From positions 4,604,501-4,668,500 of the forward strand of contig NC_065917.1 of assembly GCF_905147045.1 (NCBI RefSeq): DNA of 64,000 nt, read 5' to 3'. A model generated the notes under the pieces. The model made no database searches. It was not told the DNA's origin and saw only the letters and a program-made list of their open reading frames with translations. Shown in pieces: positions 10,763 through 20,607 of the stretch (position 1 is the stretch's first letter; each line of letters starts with the position of its first letter). Source of the DNA: Nymphalis io. Its lineage: Eukaryota; Arthropoda; Insecta; Lepidoptera; Nymphalidae. The translations under genes and the position numbers were made by a program.

Positions 10763-11099
10763 GCGTCTTGTTCATTTTCTTCTTTTTTTTGTTTTTCAAC
10801 AATATTCTGATCTTGTGTTTTAGTTTTTTTCTCTTATATTTATTGCTTTCTTTGCCATCATTGAGTGTTAGTTAGTGTTGTGTAATTTTGGATGTTAGTC
10901 TTCTCTTTTTTGTATTTTGTTGGCTTTCCTCTTGTTCTGTTTCTATGTAGTCTTCGTTTTCGGTACCAACGCTTCGTTCAGGTATTATTTCCATTTTTCT
11001 TTACTTTTTGGTTCGGTTATATTCATGGTTCCATATCTCATCTCCTTTTGTAGATCTAGAACGGATTTTTCTATTTCAGTTTTATTTTCATTATTTTGC

Positions 11100-12273
11100 A
11101 CTTCAGGTTATCTGCTTAAAACTTCTTCTTCATTAATCGGGTATATTCCTGTTTTCCGGAATCCTGCTATTATATTAGTCTTACTGTTATTACGAAGCTC
11201 TTCCATTAATTTATTTAAAAGTCTAGGCAAACATCCCTTTGGAATCGTTGTTTGGGCTTTTCCGTCGGTTTTTTTCCATTTCAATACTACGTTTCGCCAT
11301 GCTATCTTCATAGGCTTGAAGAATGCCACATCAAGAGGTTGTGTGGGATGTGTACTATTCGCCGGTAAAAAAATGAACGATATATTTTGCTCGTGGCACA
11401 GTTTTATTGTCTCCATCGATAAATGTGATGAGAGGTTATCACCTATTAAGCACTTTCTCCCAACTTTGTCTTTGAAATAAGGTATAATGATAGACTTAAT
11501 CCAATCTTCAAAAATGGTTGCATCAAACCAACCAGATTGCGTGGGATTATACCTTGCTCCCGGTGGTTCCTTTTCAGTCGATGTGTTGTACAAGTTTTGA
11601 GCCTTGTATACCACATACCGTGGCAGTAAAGTGCCGTCGTCTGTAGCGGCAATCATCAATGAAACTGACGACTTTGAGCTTCATTACCCTCTCTTGGTAC
11701 TGCGTTTCTCGTTTAGTAATAATTTTTTTGCGTCCTGGGTCATCGGTCAAATTAGTTTCATCGTAGTTAATTAAATTGCTCGGATTAAAACCTGCCAACG
11801 ACTCTTCTAACTCTTTGAAATATTCTTTAATTGTGTCTGGTGAAACTTCTGCCCTTTTTTTTAATGTTTTGTCTATATCTTTGGGAAATTTTATTTTTGT
11901 GACGTTTTAGAGAACTCGCGACAAAGTCGGGTCCCGGTAAATTGTTTTTAAATTTGAGCACCGTCCGGCCCACTGGGCCAAGTTAAGTTTAATGTAACTT
12001 AAATCTAATGCATCTAAAGGGCATCCCCATTCAGCACATATATTGATATACTTTAGCATGCACTCTTCAGTCTCTTCTGTTAAAATAGTTTGCCCTCCTT
12101 GTTTCTTCATAGTTTTGACGCTGTGTCTATAAAGTACAGATTTATCGATATCATATTTCTCGGCTATGGCCTTTAAAGTCATTCGCATATGCCGCAACAG
12201 CTTCATTTATAGTATTTTCATCGTACTTTCTATACCTTTTCCCCCTAGGATCAGGTTTATACACACGCGGCAT
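11100..12273 (-). pseudogene. Pogo-like (DDE_1) transposase with CENP-B-type HTH
   Basis: Start codon at 12273 gives MPRVYKPDPRGKRYRKYDE. A one-base shift near 12205 leads into the HTH (LKAIAEKYDIDKSVLYRH) and a CENPB-like part with GCPLDALDL. The DDE_1 domain follows: NYDETNLTDDPG (first Asp), CLIGDNLSSHLS (second Asp) and LPANSTHPTQPLDVAFFKP (third acidic position), then GFRKTGIYPINEEEVL. At least three frame changes (about 12205, 11905, 11660) disable it. It belongs to the 4246-13076 element and would bind the subterminal motifs and cut at TA. Confidence 0.85.
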
Positions 12274-12605
12274 AATGATTATGTACCTATAACAGAAGCA
12301 AATATTTATATAGGCGATAAAATCATTATCTACTTACCTACATAATTAGTAAGACTGTACTTAAAACTAGGATTTAAATCCTGATTTGGAAGTTTATAAT
12401 TTAATAATACCTACTAGCTCCCTCGGGCATAGACCTAGATATACACATTACAGGTACCTAGACCTAAATCTTAAAATAGTACCTACTTGTAGATCATCAA
12501 TATCTCCTCCGAATCATACAACTCCCAAGAATTCTAAATTATTCTACCAAAAAAAAAATCAATAGGTAGCAGCCCTAACACATTTTTCTAACCACCTCTT
12601 ACTCG

Positions 12606-12684
12606 TTTCTATTTAACCCTCTTACGTGTCTATTGAACCCATACTATGTATCTATTCGCCCCTTTACCGTGTCTATTTACTTCA
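12606..12684. promoter_or_regulatory. Four subterminal motifs at 21-22 bp period
   Basis: TCTATT begins at 12608, 12629, 12651 and 12672, each followed by t/c-rich bases such as taaccct, gaaccc, cgcccc. Reverse complements (GGGTTxAATAGA) recur near the element ends at 4255-4270 and 13043-13057. Two helical turns between copies suggests protein binding on one DNA face. Probably transposase HTH sites. Confidence 0.5.
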
Positions 12685-13076
12685 ATCACAAATGATAAAT
12701 GGTTTACAATTTTACAAATATTTCGAAATTTACATCACAAACGCTCTTACCTTTTTATTAATCTGGATGACAAGCCACCAACGAATATATTAACAAGTTG
12801 TGATGCCACAAAACACTTCCGTTCACAATCAAAATAGTTAATTTTACAGGACTTATCGAGTTAAGCCTGCATTTAGGAGATTCACTTCAAAATCTTTTTC
12901 GATAATGTTGGTTACACCTCACTTCAATTTAGTGTTGCTATTTCAAAAAATGTATACTGCAGTTTTAGTAAAATATAAATTCGAAACTTTTTTCTTTCAA
13001 AATGTCTAAAAAATAGCCTGTAGAAAAACATTTTTAGTTTTGTATCTATTCACCCCTGCGATTTTATTTTTTACGG

Positions 13077-13260
13077 TACGTTAAATACACCAACCTTAAT
13101 TAGTAAACGTAGCCTCGTCCGGAAACAATATGTTTTTGTTAGTGTTTTGCAAAAACCACCGATAAAAATTTATTCGTGGCTCGTAATCGTTGGCACTGAG
13201 TTTTTGAACATATCGAAAATGATACGTGTGGAATCTACTTCACAAAAAAGGGCTACCCTT
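13077..13260 (-). pseudogene. Mariner-like transposase, N-terminal part (split gene)
   Basis: Minus-strand reading SANDYEPRINFYRWFLQN, then NKNILFPDEATFTN, which is the mariner block around the first catalytic Asp (usually F.DE..F). It reads directly into the fragment at 3650-4245 when the 4246-13076 insertion and one TA are removed. A stop after ATFTN is present. Confidence 0.8.
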
Positions 13261-13277
13261 CTTTGTGAAGTAGATTC
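13231..13277. repeat. 16-bp perfect inverted repeat
   Basis: GAATCTACTTCACAAA (13231-13246) and its exact reverse complement (13262-13277) enclose 15 bp. It lies just upstream of the mariner fragment. Role unknown; could be a hairpin or a small foldback. Confidence 0.6.
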
Positions 13278-13818
13278 AATCAAACGCCGATGATAAGTAC
13301 ATAGATTCAATGTAACGATGTTAATCAAATGCTAGCAGACAATACCCTTTAGCATATTGCTCTCTAGATATCCCATTACCTTCATTAAAAAAATGTATGC
13401 CAGTCCCGGAGAACAATGTATGATAGACCGTTGTAAAAATATTACTTCAAATGATGGCTGTAAAGCTTTTGGTGGTATTTGATGTCCATCTATATACAGG
13501 CAGTCCTCGTACTTACGGCATGTTAGGTTCTCGAAATATGCGACGTAAATCGAAACGACGTAAGTCCAGACATATTTTTTCATATGTTTACATGTAAAAC
13601 TCAAGGGTTAGGATCCACACGGACTCGAAATTTAAAAAAAAAAACTGCATTTATAACAAAGGATACATATACATACTTTATTATCAAAAGTAAGTTCTTA
13701 AAATAATTATATACATATGGACTTATAAATTGCTAGTTATTTTTGGTATTTGTGATTACATATTGATTTTAATAATGATTATAAAACTTTAATATGTAAT
13801 CAAATGAGAAATAATAAA

Positions 13819-14105
13819 TTAAAATTTTGGCTTAAAGAAACTATCAATTCTAGATTGCTTCCCTTCTTTCTTCTTGCTATCATACAGATCTTGGTAACAC
13901 TGATAGGCTGCACAAATTTTGTTATTAACGTGAGAAACTTCTCTCAAAATTAGGATCATTTTCTTCAAAAATTTTCATGGCATTCTCCAAATTTGTGAAG
14001 GCTACGGAAAGTTTTTTTAGTGTAAGTTCTTTTTCAGGGTTACTTATAGAAGAAGCTATTTCTTGTGACTCGATTGCTGCCTTTTGTACTTGTGCCTCCA
14101 ATTTT
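13819..14105 (-). pseudogene. Tigger-like transposase C-terminus with PIP-box
   Basis: Minus-strand reading KAAIESQEIASSI, LENAMKIFEENDPNFERSF, then after a frame change NNKICAAYQCYQDLYDSKKK and KQSRIDSFFKPKF stop. QSRIDSFF fits the PCNA-interacting consensus Q-x-x-I-x-x-F-F; pogo transposase is known to carry such a motif. The N-terminal and catalytic parts lie upstream at 15134-16330, separated by a retroelement repeat and a virus-derived fragment. Confidence 0.65.
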
Positions 14106-14106
14106 T

Positions 14107-14345
14107 TTTTTTTTTTATTATTACATCCACAGGCTCAAAGGTGCCCATGCCTTTTTTTAATTACTATTTGTTTATTTTATTTAGGGAACAAATTTTGACG
14201 CACTAAGCGCTACAGCGGTTACTCTATGCTTACAATATTTGTTTACAATAACTTAACCACTATAACGCCACTGCAGCAGCTGGTCTTCTTTCCCTCCGAA
14301 GGTCTTCATTTGGAGGGTGAGCCGTACTGACCATAATAATATATA
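14107..14345. repeat. Dispersed repeat, second copy of the 2630-3015 flank
   Basis: Poly-T at 14105-14116, then ggaacaaattttgacgcact and gtcttctttccctccgaagg, matching 2640-3015 without the lepidopteran tail. 14346-14472 is AT-rich with ttattacat repeats and nothing coding. Confidence 0.6.
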
Positions 14346-14472
14346 TCTATATCTATACATTTTTTGTGTATTATCCTTAAGGGCGATTTATTACATATTA
14401 CATTTATTATTTATTACATATTACATTTATTACATCTTATGATAATAAGTTTATAATTTTATGACTATTTTT

Positions 14473-15110
14473 CTATTTTTGGGTAGCGGGCGCTGCACCA
14501 CGTTTTATCAGCGAGAGGAGTTTTACCGCGTGAGGTATACTTTCATGAACTCGGAGCCTCACGCGTCTGGTCTGGATGATGATGACTTCGCCGTAGGTCT
14601 GTCCCTGCGATTCATGGATGGTCATGACGCGTGACCCTACGCCTTTGCCGTATCCCTGGTCCATCAGGAGTCTTTTTTCTTCATGCTTGTGTGCCTGGTA
14701 TAGGGTTCCGGTTTGGTCTGATGGTATTTTCGCGCCAGTGAACCTATCCATCTTTAGGGTGTGGACGATGGGGTTGGCAGAGTATATGGCTCTGTATACG
14801 TCGCTGATGGCAAATGCGACGTCCATGGGGCACCGGTATGTGCATGACAACTCTCTAGTGCTGTTTATCGTCAGGTTAGGGCGACAGCACCTCATTTCGA
14901 ACAGATTTTCTCTGTCGATATAAGGCAACTGGTTTATATCTCCGACGAGAACCACCTCCTTGGCCCCGGATAGTCTAGCCGCCATCACTATGGCTCCGAA
15001 ATGGTTCATGAGGGCTTCGTCAACCGTTAGGCGATTGCACTTTATGTCCTCATGGATACTATTTACAAGGATGGAAGCCATAGTTCGTACCCTTGATTTG
15101 GCTTTTTGGC
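14473..15110 (-). pseudogene. Endogenous viral element: RNA-virus superfamily 1 helicase fragment
   Basis: Minus-strand reading of about 202 codons has helicase motifs in order: VDEALMNHFG (motif II-like), VVLVGDINQLPYID (motif III), TYRCPMDVAF (motif IV), and TIHESQGQTYGEV (motif V), then a degenerate motif VI. This is the alphavirus-like helicase of virga/nege-related positive-strand RNA viruses. The ATP-binding Walker A half and all methyltransferase and polymerase parts are missing. It lies between two parts of a Tigger-like transposase. It is a truncated genomic fossil, not a functional viral gene. Confidence 0.75.
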
Positions 15111-15133
15111 GGCTTCCACTGTATTAGTGGCTA

Positions 15134-16330
15134 CTAATTCATTGTTCTCCTCACCTCATCCCATGAAGCAGCAATATTTTTTACGCATTGCAAGATATTA
15201 TAACTTTTCGAAAAATCTCTCAGCTCCATGCCATCATTTTCATTAGCCTTTACAGCCTGCGAAAAAGTTCTACTGAGATAATAGGCCTTAAAAGACTCTA
15301 TAAATCCTTGATCCATCGGCTGTAACAACGAAGTGGTGTTTGAAGGCAGGAACAAAATTTTGATTTGAGGATCGATATCGGCAATACGCACAGGATGGTC
15401 GGGAGCATTGTCCAAAATAAGTAAAGCTTTATAAGCCAAATTATTGTTTAAACAGTACTGTTTCACTTCAGGTATAAAATGCTTAGTAAACCATTCTTCA
15501 AAAAGTATTGATGTAACCCATGCTTTTGGATTAGCCTTCCATATAACTGAAAGAGTACTCTTGACGTAATTTTTAAGAGCTCGAGGATTTTCAGATCTAT
15601 AAACCATAAGGGGTTTAATTTAAGATCACCTTCAACATTCGAACCCAATAACAACGTCAAACGATCTTTAGCTGCTTTAAACCCAGGCATAGACTTTTCA
15701 TCCTGCGATATAAAAGTACGAGAAGGCATTTTTTTCCAAAACGTTTAAGCGAATAGTATTCACTTTCGATAATTTCCTTTAATATGCCAGGAAAAATCTG
15801 AGTAGCCAACATGATTGGCACTAGCAGCTTCTCCTTGCACTCGAATTTTATGTAACGAATATCTCGTTTTAAAGCGCATGAACCACCTGCGACTGGCAGA
15901 AAAACATTTTGTTTCTTCACTATTATTCTCGCCACGTTTATTTTGCAGTTTGTTGTTTGATATACTCAGCGCCTTATTTTGTATAATAGCCAAACTTAGA
16001 GGAACCCGTCGCTGAGTTTGATCTTGAATCCAAGTGTACAAGAGTTTTTCCATTTCATAAACTAAAGCATTCCTTTTTTGTATAATAGTGCTGTTTGAAG
16101 AGACGGAAGGTAGAGCTGTTAAGAGTTTTTCTTTAACTTTAATATCTTCAATATTGTTTGTACCGTCGTGCGTGATAAATTAAGTTCTCGTCCAGTAGAT
16201 GAAGTCGAACAACCGCGATCTTTGAGTTTTAAAATCTTAGATTTAACCTCCATTGTAATTGTCTTTCTTACTCTCTTCTTCACTTTACTATTACTGTCTT
16301 GTTTAGGTTTAAGTCGAGGACTGCCTGTAC
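15134..16330 (-). pseudogene. Tigger-like (pogo superfamily) transposase, N-terminal and catalytic part
   Basis: From about 16330: KKRVRKTITMEVKSKILKL and GRELNLSRTTV (psq-type HTH), then a CENP-B-type HTH with TWIQDQTQRRVPLSLA and FSASRRWFMRFK. DDE_1 follows: LLILDNAPDHP (second Asp) and LFLPSNTTSLLQPMDQGFIE. It breaks off at 15134 after SWDEVRRTMN; the C-terminus with the PIP-box resumes at 14105. Frame changes near 15605, 15770 and 15930 make it dead. Confidence 0.85.
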
Positions 16331-16442
16331 AAACAAAACGTATTCATATCATAGTTTTCAAAATTGAATGGGTTCTTTGTGAGGCTACCATTGAATGCAG
16401 CATTATTCACAAAGCCAACTATGCATCTTTTAGGTACTTGTC

Positions 16443-16631
16443 CTAGGAAAATGTTATCAAGAGTTTTTCCTTGAAATGGAAAGGAAATTCAACAACTCCA
16501 ACAGACCATTCACCCTCCAGTGTCATGGGTTTGGGTAGTTTTGTTGAAAAAATTGTTGTTTTATTGTTAGGAAAATATTTCATTGAACTATTGTTAGGTA
16601 AAGTTAAATTAAAACTTTCTTTATTATTCAT
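16443..16631 (-). pseudogene. Polinton/Maverick-type hypothetical protein, N-terminus
   Basis: Sixty-two codons: LTLPNNSSMKYFPNNKTTIF then KLPKPMTLEGEWSVGVVEF. This pattern (L.SNSS...yPxNt.s.F...LP..l.L.G.WEVGL.E) is typical of an uncharacterised gene widespread in Polinton-like elements. Its ATG overlaps the integrase stop as ATGA (16628-16631), preserving the element's gene order. Truncated after VVEFPF. Confidence 0.6.
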
Positions 16632-16845
16632 ATTTCATTTAAATTAGAAGCTGATATCCAACTATTAAATTTATTCGGATAACCTTTCCACTTCACTAGC
16701 ACTTCTTGTCTGACGCCGGAATAGCGGTTCTGAATTATTTTATCTATCTTAAGCTCGATGGTGGGGTTATAAACTACCTTTTGTAGCTCTCATTCATAAA
16801 AAGTCCCAACTACCTCTTCCCCTTCTATATCTTTTATAGTTATGG
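16628..16845 (-). pseudogene. Polinton-type integrase C-terminus with chromodomain
   Basis: Minus-strand reading EEVVGTFYE, one stop, ELQKVV, then IDKIIQNRYSG and VLVKWKGYPNKFNSWISASN. The last block is a chromodomain core, and EGTFY.eELQ is the linker found at the end of Polinton-like rve integrases. The catalytic core is missing because a CsRn1 relic adjoins at 16846. A premature stop lies in the linker. Confidence 0.65.
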
Positions 16846-17090
16846 GGGTGAGTGCGTGAAGTAATTGTTATATTTAGGTGTGCGAGGGGTACCAGATGGT
16901 CGTATCAAGCTTTGGTATTGTGACAGAATAGTACGATACCGAGATTCACCAGTTAACATCTTCATAGAGAAAGTATCACAAGCATTTTTACATTTATATA
17001 GCACAGCAATGGAAGAAAGTGAAGTAATATTATCTACTAGGCGCTTATTTCTTACATCTACAGATAAATTGTAGGGTACAGTTGCCAAAT
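16846..17090 (-). pseudogene. Old CsRn1-clade protease/RT linker relic
   Basis: Minus-strand reading NLSVDVRNKRLVDNITSLSS, then GESRYRTILSQYQSLIRPSG aligns with the intact element at 20917-21090 (LLVDARHHRLIDNITSLSAL, TSRYHDLFSQFPDLTRPAG). Identity is clearly lower than between the LTRs of the intact copy, so it is an older insertion of the same clade. Confidence 0.75.
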
Positions 17091-17420
17091 AACGTCCCCT
17101 TTTTGTAAAACACAATATTTTTAAATAATGTAACAAGTAAAGTATTAAATAAGGCAACAGAGTTAAGTTGAAACATTTCTTTATTATTTTGAACAGTCAA
17201 AAACTTCTTAATTCTGTTACTTTTTCTACAAAAATTGCTTTAACAAAAACTAGAAATTCAAAAATATTTAGTTTTTTAGGCGCCTAATTACGTCCCGGGG
17301 AATCACAATAATAAGTACGTAAACTTAAATTTTATCTTTAAAAGTAATTATTATTAATCGTAATTATTATATCTAATCAGACTTATTAATCATTGGTATA
17401 GTTTAAGTAATTTTAATTCT
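17091..17420. other. AT-rich DNA without recognisable genes
   Basis: Low-complexity A/T sequence between the CsRn1 relic and the pogo-like PHD element. Two cgtccc motifs (17093, 17290) are the only notable feature. No ORF or terminal repeat could be supported. Confidence 0.5.
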
Positions 17421-17424
17421 CCAA

Positions 17425-18876
17425 ACAGATTGCACAAGTAAAATTTATTCCTGGATTTTCAACACAATCCTCATGCATCCATAGGAAACATTTTGCACAT
17501 CTTATCCATTTCTCTCCCTTTGTATTTTGAGAAAACCTTTTCTGACATACTGGGCATTTAGCGTCATCGTTGTCACTGTCTTCTTCGTCTGTAGCAACTG
17601 AAATTTGGTCTTCTTCAGACGTGTCCTCGCCAGAAGATTGATTCTTACGTCGCGTTTTGGTTTTCTTTTCGTTGCTTTCTGTCGTATTTTTCTTTAAATT
17701 TCTAACCCTTTTTGTCCTGTTTTTCTTTCATCTTTTTCTTTTTTTTTTCTTTTCCGCATCTATTATTTCTTGTTTATGCGGTGAATCCGTAACTACCATG
17801 GCTTTGCCTCGCCTAGTTGTCGTTGAAGGTGGCTCCACAACTGGAACAGGTTGTATGTCAGCTGGAACTATAAACGCGGAGGAAGGGTTACTTAACCTAG
17901 GTGATGCCGTTGATGTTCTTGATCTAGAACTTGTGGGTTCCAAAGAAACAGAGCAATCATTTATAATAGATAATGTGCTGTTTGAATTGGTTGAAAGAGG
18001 AGCATTTGGTGAGTCTATGAAAATGTTTTCGTTGAGTGGAAATATTCCTGTTTTTCGGAAGCCATTTACAGCTGTATCAATTTTACATGCTTTTGCATAA
18101 GCTTTCCCAAATATTCCTTCAACTTGGTATTGAGTAACAATCCGCCCTGGATGATTTATTAACCAATTGTCTACTTCTTGGGCATAAAAAGTTTTTAAGG
18201 GAATCATGAATGAAACGTCCAAAGGCTGCATATGGTTAGTTGAATGAGGCAGGTAGACTATGGACACGCCATTGTCATGTCCAATGTCATTCACGTCTAA
18301 ATTTCTTGTGTGGCTGTAGTGACCATCCAATACCAGCAAAACGGGGTCTTCCTTTGATGGTTTTATTTTTTAAACGAAATGTCTTAGCCATTTTGTGAAC
18401 AACTCAGGCTGTATCCATCCCGAAGGATGACATCCACTTATGGTACCATCACAGGTGCTCCATCAAGTAGTTCAGCTTTCATGTTTTTTCTAGGAAACAC
18501 CATTAAAGGAAGAATGAATTGACCAGAAGCTGACATACAAGTCACAACTGTTATTAACGCTCCCCTTTCAGCAGATGATAATTTGTGAACTGCTTTCTTA
18601 CCTTTCGCCGTTAGGATTTTTCTTACTTTATGCTGAGCGATGCAGGGATGGGGTCGAGCTCATGATAGAGAAATTATTTTCATTTTCATCTGAGTCCACC
18701 TCCGTTAGGCTTTCAAAAGAGTTATCTGTTGGAATGTTGGTTATGCATTTTCGAATTGTTATATTGTTTCTTTCTGTCTCAGGAGTAATAGAACCTGATT
18801 TTGTCACAGGCGTACCGTGTTGTGTAACAAACTGATCCGTTTTTCTGGTTACTTTCTTGCTTAAGTACGACATCAT
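17425..18876 (-). pseudogene. Pogo-like DDE_1 transposase with C-terminal PHD finger
   Basis: Minus-strand order: a Ser/Thr-rich linker (18628-18876), KKAVHKLSSAERGALITVV and CMSASGQFILPLMVFPRKNM (18340-18600), LLVLDGHYSHTRNLD (second Asp), LPHSTNHMQPLDVSFM and NGFRKTGIFPLNENIF (17728-18339). A basic tail follows, and after a frame change a C4HC3-like zinc finger (17427-17575): CPVCQKRF, WIRCAKCFLWMHEDC, FTCAIC. PHD fingers read histone tails, so this could bias target choice. Frame changes near 17735, 18345 and 18640, plus a stop in the 18400s, make it a pseudogene. Confidence 0.8.
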
Positions 18877-19338
18877 TTTCGAAAATTTTGATATGTATAT
18901 ATCGAAACAATAAAAAGTATGTGTTTTATTTAATATTTGAAATCGTTTTTTCTAACAGAGACATCTATTTTCAATAGCAGTAACTCAATTGTTATTCGAT
19001 ATATTAGTTGCTAATAATAGGTTTATTCACCTTTAAATGGCGTTAGTGAGCAAAAATTTTGAATAAAAAAAACGGATTTCGTATGGTCTATTATTTGTCA
19101 TGAGGCTGCATTTGATATTTATTCCATTGTTTTTACATAAAACTAAGAAACACTTTGTTGTAACTGTTTTTAAATTATGTTTTAATTATTAGTCAAGCAC
19201 TATACTCACTGGTTCAATTGAAATAGTCTTATATAAGGTGTTTGTAATCATAGATCTTTATTTTCGTTTTAACTCCACTAATACTGCACTAGTATGTTGT
19301 CCCACAATATCACTTATAGAATCTAAGTTTGTTACCAC
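18877..19338. other. Unannotated AT-rich flank of the CsRn1 insertion
   Basis: No ORF, tRNA or repeat recognised. Ends in ttgttaccac directly before the 5' LTR. Confidence 0.5.
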
Positions 19339-19733
19339 TGTAGCGTTGAATAAACGCATTACTCGCTTCATGCATAGTTGGTTAAAGCACCGCTATGCGT
19401 GACGTCACTGCCGAGCTGATGCGCTCGGGCGCGCCTCGGGACCGTCGTGCAACATCGATTTTACCCCGCTCGCCAGTCGTTTTCCGATACCGACGCCGTG
19501 AGCCGTGCGCGCACCGTTCGATACTCATTGCTATACAACGCTTTTACGTATTACGCTTTATTCCTCTCATATTTCTTAGTTGTTCTATTTTCATACTTAA
19601 ACGCTATCACTGTACCTTCGCTATATCTTTCTTGTGAACCCCTTCTGTGCTTGTGACAATATATGTGTGTAAAAACTATATAGTTTGATTTATCGCTGCT
19701 TAACTTTTCCTATGATAGTTAAATACAACTATA
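19339..19733 (+). repeat. 5' LTR of CsRn1-clade element
   Basis: Starts TGTAGCGTTGAATAAACG and ends CAACTATA. Identical to 23723-24117 except position 19506 (T here, C at 23890). Confidence 0.95.
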
Positions 19734-19735
19734 AG

Positions 19736-19753
19736 TGGTGACCCGTACGAACA
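19736..19753 (+). other. Primer-binding site (tRNA-Trp-like)
   Basis: TGGTGACCC begins two bases after the LTR. It complements the CCA end and acceptor of tRNA-Trp; the following bases match less well. Confidence 0.7.
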
Positions 19754-19803
19754 CTCGCACTATTATAGACTGTGTACGTTGCAATTAACAGTAATAAGTT
19801 AAA

Positions 19804-20607
19804 ATGGCAAACAATGGCGCGAAGGAAGAAGTGTGCCGCGTTGGCGTCAAGGTGCCGCCATTTTGGCCGAACGAACCGGCATTGTGGTTTGTTCAATTAG
19901 AAGGACAATTCGCCTTGTCTAATATAACGGCGGATGGCACGAAGTTCTACCACGTTATCGCCAATTTAGACTACAAATATGTATGCGAGGTAAAAGATGT
20001 AATCACGAATCCGCCGGCAGAAAATAAATACGAAAAAATAAAAACAGAATTAATTTCGCGGTTGTCGGCGTCACAGGAGCAAAGGGTAAGACAATTACTT
20101 ACCCACGAAGAGTTAGGAGTTCGGAAACCCTCTCAATTTCTTCGACATCTGCGGAGCCTAGCTGGAGCTGATGTACCGGACGAATTCATACGCTCGCTGT
20201 GGACGAACCGATTGCCTAGTCACGTTCAGGCGATTATTGCAGCTCAAGCCGATCTCCCCCTCGACACGGTGGCGCAAATTGTAGATAAGATCCACGAGGT
20301 ATCTCTGCAACCTCAGGTAGCAGCAGCATCGACGTCGACTTCAACACCGTCAGGATGTCCGACGACGCTCATAGAAAAGCTTGTTCAGCGAGTCGACGAC
20401 CTGTCACGGCAAGTTGCGGAGCTATCCATCAGGTCCCGCTCGCGTTCGAGAAGTCGAGCGCGTTCTCCACGCTGGCGTCGACGGTCCCGGAGCCGCTCTA
20501 ATGCTGGCTCGAGCCATTGCTGGTACCATCGGCGTTTCGGCAACCAGTCGACGAAGTGCCGCTCCCCGTGTTCGTTTCACTCGGGAAACGAACCAAGCAG
20601 TCAGTGA
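19804..20607 (+). CDS. gag: Gag polyprotein of CsRn1-clade element
   Basis: 267 codons from ATG at 19804 to TGA at 20605-20607. Residues 15-160 form the capsid: VPPFWPNEPALWFVQLEGQF, then EELGVRKPSQFLRHLRSLAG, typical of CsRn1/Mag-like insect elements. An arginine/serine-rich stretch (about residues 215-238, SRSRSRARSPRWRRRSRSRS) should bind RNA. A finger CWYHRRFG...KCRSPC (about 240-258) is the CHCC type rather than CCHC. It assembles the particle that packages element RNA. The last 90 bases overlap pol, with a slip site at 20583. Confidence 0.9.
   Translation: MANNGAKEEVCRVGVKVPPFWPNEPALWFVQLEGQFALSNITADGTKFYHVIANLDYKYVCEVKDVITNPPAENKYEKIKTELISRLSASQEQRVRQLLTHEELGVRKPSQFLRHLRSLAGADVPDEFIRSLWTNRLPSHVQAIIAAQADLPLDTVAQIVDKIHEVSLQPQVAAASTSTSTPSGCPTTLIEKLVQRVDDLSRQVAELSIRSRSRSRSRARSPRWRRRSRSRSNAGSSHCWYHRRFGNQSTKCRSPCSFHSGNEPSSQ
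20583..20589 (+). promoter_or_regulatory. -1 ribosomal frameshift heptamer G_GGA_AAC
   Basis: GGGAAAC lies in Gag frame exactly as X_XXY_YYZ (codons GGA AAC at 20584-20589). It is 15 bases before the gag stop and inside the gag/pol overlap. Slipping back one base continues in the pol frame. Confidence 0.8.

Larger units (their letters stand above)
4246..13076 (-). mobile_element. Pogo-like DNA transposon inserted in mariner, itself rearranged
   Basis: Ends start with CCGTAAAA on each side (4246-4253 forward; 13069-13076 reverse complement), flanked by a TA that is duplicated relative to the interrupted mariner gene. The transposase lies on the minus strand at 11100-12273. Subterminal GGGTTxAATAGACAC-type motifs occur at both ends. 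Between 4768 and 10412 lies unrelated mosaic DNA flanked by a 350-bp direct duplication (4415-4767 and 10413-10762). Pogo/Tc1 elements duplicate TA on insertion, which fits. Confidence 0.7.

Noticed and set aside
10917..11480. 187-codon plus-strand reading, hydrophobic
   Set aside because: It is antisense to the pogo-like DDE_1 transposase, which has clear motifs on the minus strand.
13332..13604. 90-codon minus-strand reading
   Set aside because: No recognisable motif, flanked by decayed transposons; could be chance.
17657..18100. 147-codon plus-strand reading with a hydrophobic start
   Set aside because: Shadow of the pogo-like transposase and its basic tail.
19395..19656. Readings of 69-80 codons in both LTRs
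   Set aside because: LTR sequence repeated at 23779-24040; no coding sign, conservation is due to LTR identity.
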